DNA from: Pedobacter frigidisoli
GTDB lineage: Bacteria; Bacteroidota; Bacteroidia; Sphingobacteriales; Sphingobacteriaceae
Direction: 5' to 3'
Assembly (NCBI RefSeq): GCF_004331675.1
Contig: NZ_SJSN01000012.1
Location: 62,001 to 126,000 of the forward strand
DNA length: 64,000 bases
In this document: one piece after another, positions 36,820 through 46,171 of the stretch
Numbering within the stretch: position 1 is the first letter of the stretch
Layout: each line of letters begins with the position of its first letter
Made by a program: the position numbers and the translations under genes
Notes under the pieces: generated by a model
What the model was told of the DNA's origin: nothing
Database searches by the model: none
Seen by the model: the letters and a program-made list of their open reading frames with translations, nothing else

Positions 36820-38334
36820 ATGGAAAATAAAATTTTACTGATTTGCCTGTTCTGTTTTCTTTCACTTCCGGGATATAGCCAAAAGAAACAAAATAGCTCT
36901 CTGATCCCCTCAAAGCCATCTGAGGCCCCGGATTATTTCTGTACTTGGAATGTGCAAGGTTTTGCAACCGGTTACCAATCGAGCCCGACAACAAGACAGG
37001 CCATGAATGAAAAAAACATCTTTGGAACAGGAAAGTATGAAGGATGGGGAAACATGTTTTCCAGGCTTCATAAAGATCTTTATCTGGTTTTAGATGATGC
37101 TTGGGATATCCCACTGAACGGTGATAAAGGTTATTATGGAAGTCTGATTGTCGATTCAGGACGTTTTCCGACTTTACTGGGTCAAACACCAGCGCAAAAA
37201 CTAGCTGCATTGACCAAAAAGACAAAGGCTTTGGGTTGGAAAGGCCTGGGATTGTGGATCTGTGCTCAAAAAGCACCGAATCTGCAGATTGAGAATGATA
37301 CCACCTATTGGACAGAACGTTTAAACTGGATGAAGGATGCCGGAATCAGCTATTGGAAAGTCGATTGGGGGAAAGATTCGAAAAGTGCGGAATGGAGAAC
37401 CTGGTTAACCGAGCTAGGAAAAAAGGTGGCCCCTGCATTGATTATTGAACAGGCAATGACACCAACTACCATGGCAACCGCCGAAGTTTATCGCACTTAC
37501 GATGTTGAAAATGTCATATCGATTCCTCACACTATTGACCGCGTTTCAAAGTTGCTTACCGCTTTACCAAAAGGCCAGGCAGTAAGTATCATCAATTGTG
37601 AAGACGAGCCTTATATAGCTGTAGGTTTGGGATGCGCCATTGGGATTATGCGCCATTCTTACAATGGTAATTTACCAACTGGCGTACAGGACCATGCTTT
37701 TCCACCAGTTGGAAAAGATCTGAAAAGTAGTTTGGATGAAGAGACCCGGGCCGTACTTTGGCATAGGATAGCACTTCCATTCGGGATCGATAAAACAGAT
37801 TTTTATATTGATACTGCTATATTGCACGATTATTGGACAATGAAAACAAATGAAACCTGGTTAAAATCCCATGATAAGGACGGTTATAAAAATGCCTGGC
37901 AGGCGCCTGCAATAATTACTAGAGGATTGGAGAAGCCAACTGTAGTTATAAAAACAGGAGCGTTTGCACCTTACATCCTTGCATCAAAATATCCAAATGG
38001 GGCCATAGCTGTCGCCTCATTGGGTCGTACGATTGACCGGGAATATCTAAAGCCAAAAGCCGACGTTACACTTAAGATTGATGCACTAGATAAACCATTT
38101 GGAATTTTCGGTCACTACAGTTCCCTTACTCTTCAATTAGACCGGCCAATTTCATTCACTAGGGTGCTAGCTCAAGACCTGGCAGGTGAAATACCAGTTG
38201 ATATCACTAAACAGATTATAACCAATGGGAATAAGGTTACCATTCCGGGAGCTCTTATTGATAGGGTTGGGTTGTCTGCCGCAACCAATGGGGATAAATC
38301 TGAACCAGGAATGCTATTGGTATTTCAAAAATAA
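36820..38334 (+). CDS. Clan GH-D-like putative glycosidase (504 residues)
   Basis: An exported protein with a signal peptide (LICLFCFLSLPGYSQ). The barrel resembles alpha-galactosidase-type folds: YFCTWNVQGFATGY, LYLVLDDAWDIPL, LGWKGLGLWICAQKAP, and AGISYWKVDWGKDS, where the Asp of KVDW is the likely nucleophile. Later come VAPALIIEQAMTPT and IGIMRHSYNGNLP, and a C-terminal beta domain (from about 390). It differs clearly from the 798-residue GH-D-like protein in length and motifs. I cannot assign a CAZy family; substrate unknown. It is followed after 23 bp by the GH2 enzyme, a likely operon. Confidence 0.62.
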   Translation: MENKILLICLFCFLSLPGYSQKKQNSSLIPSKPSEAPDYFCTWNVQGFATGYQSSPTTRQAMNEKNIFGTGKYEGWGNMFSRLHKDLYLVLDDAWDIPLNGDKGYYGSLIVDSGRFPTLLGQTPAQKLAALTKKTKALGWKGLGLWICAQKAPNLQIENDTTYWTERLNWMKDAGISYWKVDWGKDSKSAEWRTWLTELGKKVAPALIIEQAMTPTTMATAEVYRTYDVENVISIPHTIDRVSKLLTALPKGQAVSIINCEDEPYIAVGLGCAIGIMRHSYNGNLPTGVQDHAFPPVGKDLKSSLDEETRAVLWHRIALPFGIDKTDFYIDTAILHDYWTMKTNETWLKSHDKDGYKNAWQAPAIITRGLEKPTVVIKTGAFAPYILASKYPNGAIAVASLGRTIDREYLKPKADVTLKIDALDKPFGIFGHYSSLTLQLDRPISFTRVLAQDLAGEIPVDITKQIITNGNKVTIPGALIDRVGLSAATNGDKSEPGMLLVFQK

Positions 38335-38357
38335 ATTGTATTAAGCTAAATATCACC

Positions 38358-40130
38358 ATGACGGTCACTACTAAAACACATGTGCTACCCTGTATAATCT
38401 TATTTCTTTTTTTAAGTCAACCTTGTTTCGCGCAATCGCCGATGAATAATGTGATGGGCCGTTCGAAACAAATTCTTAATGGTAAGTGGCAGGTCATTAC
38501 CGATTGGTATAATAGAGGCAGTGCAGATTCATATAACGATAGTTCACTTAATAAAAATGCATTTAAGGAATTTAGGTTTGATGCGCTAACTTTAAATGTA
38601 CCCGGTGACTGGAATTCGCAACTCCCCGAGTTGAAATATTACGAAGGAAGTGTGTGGTATCGTAAAGTAGTCAATTTCCATAAAAGGGGAAGTAAAAAAG
38701 CCTTTCTCTATTTCGGCGGGGCAAATTACCAGGCGGATGTATATCTTAACGGAAAAAAAATAGGCGGCCATGAAGGCGGCTTTACTCCTTTTCAGTTTGA
38801 GGTAACTTCTACAATCAAAGAAGGAAATAATGATTTGATTGTACGGGTAAATAACCAACGCCGTGTTGATGGAATTCCCGCGATGGCATTTGACTGGTGG
38901 AACTACGGGGGGATTACACGTGACGTTTACCTGGTACAAACAACCGAAACGTATATTGACGATTATTTTATTCAGCTGGAGAAAAATAGCATGAACAGAA
39001 TAATTGGATGGGTAAAGTTGAAGGGTGCTAACAGAGCAGGTTTTGTTACGGTAAGTATTCCTGAGCTCAAAACCAATCGTCAGTTTGAAGTTGACGAAAA
39101 TGGACAGGCACTGATTGATATCAAAGGAAATTTTAAACTTTGGTCGCCCGAAAGGCCAAAGCTTTATAGGGTCAATATTTTTAGCGCAACCGATACGATA
39201 AAAGATGAAATCGGTTTCCGATCCATACAGGTAAAAGGCACACAAATCGTGTTGAATGGCAAACCAGTGTTTCTAAAAGGGATAAGTTTTCATGAAGAGA
39301 TACCTCAACGCCAGGGACGCGCAGTTGATGATGCAGATGCCAAACAATTGTTAACATGGGCAAAAGAGCTGGGATGTAATTTTGTGCGGTTGGCACATTA
39401 TCCCCAAAATGAGCATACGGTGCGCATGGCTGAAGCGATGGGCCTTATGATGTGGGAGGAAATTCCGGTTTGGCAAGGAATTGCCTTCAATGATAATATC
39501 ATATTGGATAAGGCCAAAAACATGCTTAGCGAAATGGTTGAACGGGACAAGAACCGTTGCGGCATCATTATCTGGAGCTTATCTAATGAGACTGAGCCTT
39601 CACCCGACAGAAATAAAGTATTGACACAAATGGCAGCTATCTGTCGAAATCTCGATTCGACGAGGCTAGTCTCTTCGGCATTCGATCACTTTAATCAAGA
39701 GGGCAATAAGATTACTATTGATGACGAACTGAGCAAATCGCTTGATGTACTGGCGGCAAACAAGTATATGGGCTGGTACGCTGGATGGCCGTCAAAACCT
39801 GGGGAGGTGCTTTGGGAAAGCAAATTCAATAAACCACTCATCATGTCTGAGTTTGGGGGGGAGGCCGTATCTGGCCAACATGGTCCAGTTGATGATAAAA
39901 GTGTGTGGGGCGAAGAATATCAGGAACAATTGTACAAAGATAATATCGTAATGTTTAACAAAATTCCTTTTTTGGCAGGAGTTTGCCCTTGGATAATGGC
40001 TGATTTCAGGACGCCGTTCCGCATGAACCTAAAATATCAGCAAGGATGGAACCGTAAAGGTTTGTTGTCTGAAAAAGGCGAAAAGAAAAAGGCCTGGTAT
40101 ATTATTAAGGATTTTTATAGTACGCGCTAA
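38358..40130 (+). CDS. GH2 beta-glucuronidase-type enzyme
   Basis: A 590-residue exported enzyme (signal peptide CIILFLFLSQPCFAQ). Domain order: jelly roll (about 40-200, YYEGSVWYRKVVNF, NYQADVYLNGKKIGGHEGGF), Ig-like domain (200-295) and TIM barrel from about 300 (FLKGISFHEEIPQRQGR, NFVRLAHYPQNEH). The acid/base is E411 in SNETEP and the nucleophile E498 in MSEFGGEA. Near the C-terminus N565-R566-K567 followed by Gly matches the N-x-K motif that binds the uronate carboxylate in beta-glucuronidases (NKKG in the E. coli enzyme). So a beta-glucuronidase or other beta-uronidase is more likely than a galactosidase. This fits uxuA in the same locus. Confidence 0.85.
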   Translation: MTVTTKTHVLPCIILFLFLSQPCFAQSPMNNVMGRSKQILNGKWQVITDWYNRGSADSYNDSSLNKNAFKEFRFDALTLNVPGDWNSQLPELKYYEGSVWYRKVVNFHKRGSKKAFLYFGGANYQADVYLNGKKIGGHEGGFTPFQFEVTSTIKEGNNDLIVRVNNQRRVDGIPAMAFDWWNYGGITRDVYLVQTTETYIDDYFIQLEKNSMNRIIGWVKLKGANRAGFVTVSIPELKTNRQFEVDENGQALIDIKGNFKLWSPERPKLYRVNIFSATDTIKDEIGFRSIQVKGTQIVLNGKPVFLKGISFHEEIPQRQGRAVDDADAKQLLTWAKELGCNFVRLAHYPQNEHTVRMAEAMGLMMWEEIPVWQGIAFNDNIILDKAKNMLSEMVERDKNRCGIIIWSLSNETEPSPDRNKVLTQMAAICRNLDSTRLVSSAFDHFNQEGNKITIDDELSKSLDVLAANKYMGWYAGWPSKPGEVLWESKFNKPLIMSEFGGEAVSGQHGPVDDKSVWGEEYQEQLYKDNIVMFNKIPFLAGVCPWIMADFRTPFRMNLKYQQGWNRKGLLSEKGEKKKAWYIIKDFYSTR

Positions 40131-40649
40131 CCCAACATATCTCTTGCAAAATTTATGGAAACTGTCCATATCAGGGGAATTTTGACATGAATATAATTTA
40201 TTTCGAGGAAAGCTTACCGTATCATGGCAGCCATTGTGATCTGTGGCGCTTATTTGAACTAGTGCTTTGATATAATTATGGATTCCCCACTAATTCAGCT
40301 TTAGTGGAGAAACTCCCCTTAGATTTCTAAAGTGGTTTTTTTCGCAAAAAATCCCATTAGAATATATTGGTTCCAGAGGTGATACAAGCAAACCAAATTT
40401 CGTTCGGGCAATCGCGCTAGGATCTGCAAATTACCTTTCAAACAGTCCTTTTTAAACAACCGTTGTACCATTTGGACTTCTTAAGATGTAGAAATCTTCA
40501 TTCTCTGAAATTGAGATATAAACTCTAAAATCATTGTTGTATTCGGATAGACAGATGGTCAGAAATCGAATAACCTATGGAACGATTACACCTTTTTAAG
40601 TCAGTTGGAAAGTTTTGCTGTGTAATATGGTTTTATCGTTGTTCAATCA
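40131..40649. other. Spacer with no recognised gene
   Basis: About 520 bp after the GH2 gene. On the - strand, 40463-40576 is an open stretch ending EDFYILRSPNGTTVV that looks like a protein end, but it has no start and no family I know. The rest appears non-coding. Confidence 0.3.
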
Positions 40650-40860
40650 AATTTTGCCTGATATATAATAGTGATAATCATGTTTTTGTCTGAAATAGAC
40701 GACTGGAAGACTGCGGATGCTCAAAACCCAGCTGTCCAATTTCGGCAACTAATATGCAAAAGAAGGCAGTTCTTTTGCTTTTTAAACAATCTTATGATGG
40801 ATATGGTATTAGGCGTTTGGTCTGTAAACGACCGCATTATATCCCTTAGATATCTAACGG
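40650..40860 (-). pseudogene. Highly degraded AraC HTH remnant (copy 1)
   Basis: At the DNA level this stretch aligns in the same direction with 40924-41125. Shared blocks include gactgcggatg(c/t)tcaaaaccca, ttcctttgct/ttcttttgctt, tatgatgga, and ctgtaaacga(c/t)cgca. Copy 2 encodes the AraC C-terminal HTH, so this is a decayed tandem paralogue. It has no usable reading frame. Confidence 0.6.
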
Positions 40861-40917
40861 ATACTTATTATTGATCTGAACAAAATTTCCGTTCCAACAA
40901 TAAAAATTTATCAGTCT

Positions 40918-41425
40918 CTAATTAAAAGTCTGCCGGAATCCGATTGGTGATAAGTTTGTTTTTGTTTTGAACAAACGGCTGAATGACTGCGGATGTTCAA
41001 AACCCAACTGATAGGCAATTGATAAGTTAGAAGTAGACAATTTTTCCTTTGCTTTTTCAATTATTTTATGATGGATGTGCTCTCGTGCGTTTTGACCTGT
41101 AAACGATCGCATCATATCGCCCAGATAACTTGCGGATATATTCAATTGACCTGATAGGTATTGGACTGTTGGCTGCCGGGATGGTCGCGGTAAAATAGTA
41201 AAGATGCTGTGAGCTTTGTGCACTCTGAGGTTCCTCTTTCCAAATAGCCGATGCACTATAAGCATCACCAGCCAGATAGAATACAAAGCTTTTTTTACCA
41301 GTTTGCAAGTCATCTGTAATTTCCCTCCCACCCTCAATACTGTACTGCCTCCGGAACCGCCTGTTCAGTTTATCAGGCTTCATCCCCATAAAACATAAAC
41401 GAGTGATTAACTTGTATACCACTTA
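40918..41425 (-). pseudogene. AraC-family regulator remnant (copy 2)
   Basis: The last 90 codons are clear AraC: TVQYLSGQLNISASYLGDMM (HTH1), NAREHIHHKIIEKAKEKLST, then SIAYQLGFEHPQSFSRLFKT and NLSPIGFRQTFN. Upstream of about 41200 the AraC frame becomes implausible and the better-looking coding frame switches. The N-terminal sensor half is therefore broken or lost. I score it as a pseudogene rather than a short HTH-only protein. Confidence 0.65.
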
Positions 41426-41570
41426 CGTTCTTTTTGAACATTCCAGAGGATACATTTTTGGATTACCGTAATAATTGGCGGATCCAATAGCAACAGCTTT
41501 AAACCCAAATATCGGACCATCAGATCATCCGGTATTTGGGTTCGGAAAAAATTAAGAAAAACTGGATTTA

Positions 41571-43159
41571 TTATTGCACACTTAACGAAAAGCGTTCGTT
41601 ATCTCCATTTGACTCTTGCCACAATACGACTTTGGTTCCATCTGCCGGATTATTTCCTTTCAGATTAAGGCAGCTTGAGGGCGCGCATTTTGGTTTCAGC
41701 TTATAATATCCATCATAATCATATACTAACTTGAATAGTTTAGCAGAATTATTACTCTGGGTGGTGTAAATTTCAATCGGTGTATCGTTTGCCGGATTTG
41801 CCCCTGTGACATCTAATGATGAATTCGTATTGTGCTGAGGGATGAGCCTGTAATAACCATAGTCAGATGAAATTATCTTAAATTTTTGGTTTGCCCCTGC
41901 ATTCCATTGCCAGATCTGCGCAAGAGATGCAATTGGCGAACCGAGGATTTCCAAAGCACTGTTGGAATTTATTTTCGGGGTTAACCTATATACCGAGTTG
42001 TTTACGATTCCCCCTGGTTGGGTAACTGGTGTTACCTGCTGCATAATTACCCCGCCAACACACTCTAAAGCTGTAGTAATGTTATCAGTTGGCGTGCTCG
42101 TCGTCCAGCTATTCCAGATCAAGTTTTTATCTGTCCGCCTGATATTCCATGCTTGATCTGCATTTTGTTTCATCCAGGTATAGTAGGTACTCCAAAGATT
42201 ATTGTCTCTAACAAATTCTCCAAGGGCCCTAACGAATTCCGACTGCCAGGTACCCTGTCGGGTCCCCGTTCGTCAAAATACCATTTACTGTTTTATTATT
42301 CCTGACATAATCAACCGATCGTTTGGCATCATCATAATACAACGAATTACCCGTTAAACGGTGAAGATGATTGGCTGCCCCCACAAAAGCACCTATATTA
42401 TAAACATTTGCAGAATTGCTTACTGTACCGTTGGGTAAAACATTTTCATAAACGGCGCCTGTTGATGCATTGTATAGTTTAGATTTAACCCAATTGTATA
42501 TGGCAATTGACTTATTTAAATAGGTAATATCCTTAGTCGCTTCATAAATATAGCAACCTAAAATAATTTCAGGATTATTACTCAGCCCCGATTTATCCTG
42601 ATGCATCCCACCATAAACCGCCACCCAACTCTGAGGTCCATCCACGATCATAAGCGGTTAAAAGCGTATTGAGCCTGACTTAAAAAAGTCGTATTTCCGG
42701 TAATCTGATAACCTCGGGCAAAGGCGATCCCCGCCCATTGGAGATCATCGTTATACTCATTCCAGTTCCAGTGGTAAAGACCACCGCTTCCTTGATTTTG
42801 TTGCAAGAATGTATTTAGCAAATTAGTAATCAGAGTTCTATGTGCAGAACTTTTAGTCCTGAGAAAGACATCTTCAACCATCTGAATATCCAATGCCTGC
42901 CTCCAAAAATAGTCCTTTGATGGAACGTTAAGCGCTTCTTTATAATATTGGGTATTTGCTGATGTAACCAGAAAACTAGTGTTATAGGCATTGAAAGCGG
43001 CATCCGCATTGGCATTGACGTCCGACAGCAGGGCACTTGGACCTATAGCCATTTGTGATTTCGGGTGACCCAAATTGGGTCGGGTAACTCCGGATCTGAC
43101 TTTTTACACGAAGTCAAATTAAAAGCGGCAACGAAAAGGCAAAACAGTACTAGGGCCAT
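41571..43159 (-). pseudogene. GH76 alpha-1,6-mannanase with ricin-type lectin domain, frameshifted
   Basis: Pieces of one lipoprotein gene run in three different frames (one used twice). From ATG 43159: MALVLFCLFVAAFNLTSCKK (lipobox). Then 43073-42648: NADAAFNAYNTSF, HWNWNEYNDDLQWAGIAFAR, the GH76 signature with Asp. Then 42651-42229: NPEIILGCYIYEATKD, YNIGAFVGAANHLHRLTGN. Finally, read through from about 42265: WQSEFVRALGEFVRDNNLW and a ricin-type beta-trefoil (YYRLIPQHNTNSSLDVTGAN, YYKLKPKCAPSSCLNLKGNN) to TAA near 41571. Three frameshifts separate them. GH76 enzymes cut alpha-1,6-mannan backbones; this gene cannot make a full protein unless the breaks are assembly errors. Confidence 0.85.
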
Positions 43160-43711
43160 TCTATTCTGTGACTCAGATTTTTGTGTCTCATAAAGTAAAA
43201 TTTAAGATTTATATATTTGGTGTTTACAATTTTTTTAAATTGCCATGATCAAACTAATAATTCTACTCATGCAGTTTAATAATACAAATTAAACGCTTAA
43301 TCAATTACATCGTTTGTCAAATTATTCTTATTTTTTGACCACCTGTACTTTTTGAAAAGAGAATTCCCATATTGTGATTTGAATTGACTGACACTGTACC
43401 TAACCTTGGCAATAAAACGGCTTTCTGCCGGAGCGGGATTTTTCTCAGCCAACATTGCACAATCAGTCCCACATTTTTAAATTCCTGCTGGAGCTTTTCT
43501 GAGTACCGGTTTTCTTAAGTTCAGCAATAACCTGTGATTGGTCTTCCCGATCATCGAAGCCCTATGCCCGGGCTTCGATCATCCGATTGGTTGCGCCTAC
43601 AGTTCTCGTCTCCGTGCCATAATAGACTGGAATGGGGAATGGAGAGCTTCAATGAGCCAGTGTTATGCTGATCGCATGGAAAAGCCTGCAATTAAGCCAC
43701 TGGTTAAAAAA
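43160..43711. other. Spacer upstream of the GH76 pseudogene
   Basis: This AT-rich stretch is the start side of the GH76 remnant. It contains a strong hairpin at 43553-43579 and no recognisable gene. Confidence 0.35.
43553..43579. repeat. Perfect 10-bp inverted repeat
   Basis: ATCGAAGCCC (43553-43562) and GGGCTTCGAT (43570-43579) form a perfect stem with a 7-base loop. No T-run follows on either strand. It is GC-richer than its surroundings and could be a REP-like element or the scar of a mobile element. Confidence 0.45.
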
Positions 43712-43820
43712 GCATTAATGGTAAAAGCCTTTTCAAAGTTCCTTTTACCCTAGCAAACTGTAAAAAGCATATCTTGCTTTTCAAGCCTATGTGCAAAACA
43801 GGTTCAAGGCGTTTGCAATC
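43712..43820 (-). pseudogene. Degraded TetR-family remnant
   Basis: The DNA resembles the middle of the intact TetR gene at about 10.77-10.87 kb: shared blocks are ctgtaaaaagc, tcaagcctat and gcaaaa(c/t)a. In the matching frame the - strand gives fragments like KARYAFYSLLG with several stop codons, corresponding to RQDQLFTAYW of the intact gene. Only this piece of the gene remains recognisable. Confidence 0.55.
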
Positions 43821-44000
43821 GGGAAGTCGATTGGATTTTGAAAAGTTAAAGTAGGGATTACGCAAGTTTGATATGAGATTTGGTATTGGCACGCCGGTTG
43901 AAAAGCCCTCATGTTAAATGTCAAAAAAAAATGGCCAGAATTTCTTCCGGCCACTCCAAGTTGTAAATTATTGCACAAATTTCCAGCTCTTAAAAACTTA

Positions 44001-46130
44001 TTATAGTTTGGGATTTGTCAATAATCTGAAATGCACTGCTGCCCCACCACCCGGTGCAAGCATTAATTTAAGAACGCTTTTAGCCGTCACCTTAATCGTT
44101 TTTATCTGATAGTTTTCTGGATTGGTTTTCCATTCTGCATCTTTTCCATCGGCGTATATTGTTGCAGTGTAGATTTGGTTTTTATCCAAAAAATCAAGCT
44201 TTACGACTGTCTCTCTCTTTTCTCCATTGGTTATCGCTCCTAAAAACCATTCATTTTTACCTTTCGCCTTTCTGGCAATGGTAATGTATTCCCCAGGCTC
44301 AGCCTCTACTATCCGGGTATCGTCCCAGTCTACAGCAACATCCTGTATAAACCTAAAGGCATCCATATGGGCCGAATAGTTTTCCGGAATATCAGCTGCC
44401 ATCTGTAAGGGACTGTACATGGTAATATAAAGTGCTAGCTGCTTGGCCAGTGTGGAATGCATCTGGCGTTCTGGCACCCCAGGCGCATAATCTCTCAATT
44501 TGAATATACCAGGTGTGTAATCCATCGGACCACCTATAAGACGGGTAAAGGGTAAAATAGTTTCATGCTCGGGAGGATTTCCATCAGAGAAGAAATTCCA
44601 TTCATTGCCCCTTCCCGCTTCAGATGCCATAAAATTGGGATAGGTGCGGTGAAGGCCGGTTGGACGCGTTGGCTCATGGATGTCAATCATCACGTGATGA
44701 TCTGCTGCCTTTTTGATCGAACGGATATAATGATTGACCATCCATTGCCCGTCATGGTGCTCCCCGCGTGGCACGATACCCGATACATAACCAGTTTTTA
44801 GTGAACCGTAACCATACCTGTTCATGAAACGGAAAGCGGTGTCCATCTGCCTTTCGTAGCTGGTTGCACTACCCCCTGTTTCATTATGCATTATCATCTT
44901 CACATTTTTTGCCTTGGCGTAATCAGAAACTGCCTTAACGTCGAAATCGGGATAGGGCGTTACAAAATCAAATTTCTCTTCCTTATCGTCGGTCCATTCT
45001 TCCCAGCCCTTGTTCCATCCTTCAACCAGGAGACCTTCAATCCCATTTTTAGACGCGAAATCGATATAATGTTTAACATTTTCTGTATTTGCGGCATGCC
45101 GGCCATTCGGTACGTACTTTCCTTCACCATGGAGTGTTTCCATCTGATCAGTATAGTTCCAACTTGTTCTCCCTACCTGCATTTCCCACCATACGCCCAT
45201 AAATTTCATTGGTTTGATCCACGATGTATTTTCGATTTTGGAGGGCTCGTTCAGGTTGAGGATCATTTTAGAGGAAAGGATATCTGTTGCCTTATCGCTC
45301 ACAATTACCGTACGCCATGGTGTATGAAAAGGGGTACGCATGTAAGCCTTATTTCCCCGCGCATCCGGCACCAGGCTGGATGATAAACCAAATGTACTTT
45401 TATCAACATGCAGTTGCATTGATGGATAATCGATCAGCGCAGCTTCGTGAATATTGATATAAAGACCATTTGCAGCTTTCATCATTAAAGGGGTTTGCAC
45501 AGCGCTTTGGTCTGGAATATTTCCTTCAATCGTTCCGCTAGAGATCAGGCCCCACTTTCTGGCATCTATTGCAGATAAGGGAGAAGAAGTATATTTATAT
45601 TCATTAGAATCAAAATCAGCAGGGATCCAGAAAGTTTTATGATCACCCGTCATGTTGAAGGCTGTCAGTTCTTCCTTTACCACAAAAGATTTTAAATTTT
45701 CCTGTACGGGAAATTCATATCTAAAACCTAGCCCATCTTCAAATATCCTGAATACAATATCCAGCAAAATAGATTTTTGCCCCTGTTGAACCAAATGCAC
45801 AGTAAGTTGCTTATAGTGGTTTCTAATCTGCGCAACCTCGCCCCAAACCGGTTTCCAGGTTTCATCTACAGTAACAGAGTCAGCTTTTAGCAACTTGAAA
45901 TTTTCAGCGAGGGATATCCCCTGATCTAGTTTAAATCCTAAAACAGAGCTTTTTACAGCTTCATTTTTGCCATATGAAATTTGGTATACAGGAGTTCCTT
46001 GTGCATTGAGGTTAAAGGTAAACCCAACATTTTTCATTTTGAGGGAAAGTGGAACTGATTGCTGGGAAAATCCTTTAAATGCAATTACGGAGAGGATCAG
46101 GCTTAAGAAGATGGATTGTTTTTTGAACAT
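44001..46130 (-). CDS. susB: GH97 inverting alpha-glucosidase (SusB type)
   Basis: A 709-residue periplasmic enzyme; the start at 46130 (MFKKQSIFLSLILSVIAFKG) gives a good signal peptide ending FSQ. The N-terminal beta-supersandwich (about 25-290) is followed by the TIM barrel. The site that carries the nucleophile Asp in retaining GH97 enzymes reads SLKTGYVSGIVPRG, with Gly, as in SusB. Glu residues typical of the inverting group are in IMHNETGG, IDIHEPTRPTGL and MASEAGRGNEWNF. It trims malto-oligosaccharides from the non-reducing end. It is the last gene of the sus-like operon, 18 bp after the GH13 gene. Confidence 0.93.
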   Translation of the reverse strand: MFKKQSIFLSLILSVIAFKGFSQQSVPLSLKMKNVGFTFNLNAQGTPVYQISYGKNEAVKSSVLGFKLDQGISLAENFKLLKADSVTVDETWKPVWGEVAQIRNHYKQLTVHLVQQGQKSILLDIVFRIFEDGLGFRYEFPVQENLKSFVVKEELTAFNMTGDHKTFWIPADFDSNEYKYTSSPLSAIDARKWGLISSGTIEGNIPDQSAVQTPLMMKAANGLYINIHEAALIDYPSMQLHVDKSTFGLSSSLVPDARGNKAYMRTPFHTPWRTVIVSDKATDILSSKMILNLNEPSKIENTSWIKPMKFMGVWWEMQVGRTSWNYTDQMETLHGEGKYVPNGRHAANTENVKHYIDFASKNGIEGLLVEGWNKGWEEWTDDKEEKFDFVTPYPDFDVKAVSDYAKAKNVKMIMHNETGGSATSYERQMDTAFRFMNRYGYGSLKTGYVSGIVPRGEHHDGQWMVNHYIRSIKKAADHHVMIDIHEPTRPTGLHRTYPNFMASEAGRGNEWNFFSDGNPPEHETILPFTRLIGGPMDYTPGIFKLRDYAPGVPERQMHSTLAKQLALYITMYSPLQMAADIPENYSAHMDAFRFIQDVAVDWDDTRIVEAEPGEYITIARKAKGKNEWFLGAITNGEKRETVVKLDFLDKNQIYTATIYADGKDAEWKTNPENYQIKTIKVTAKSVLKLMLAPGGGAAVHFRLLTNPKL

Positions 46131-46171
46131 AACAACTGAGTTAATAATGGGCAATGAAAAAGTTTTCTGAT

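Noticed and set aside
40463..40576. Short protein-like open stretch after the GH2 gene
   Set aside because: It has no start codon, is under 40 codons and matches no family I know; noted only in the spacer entry.
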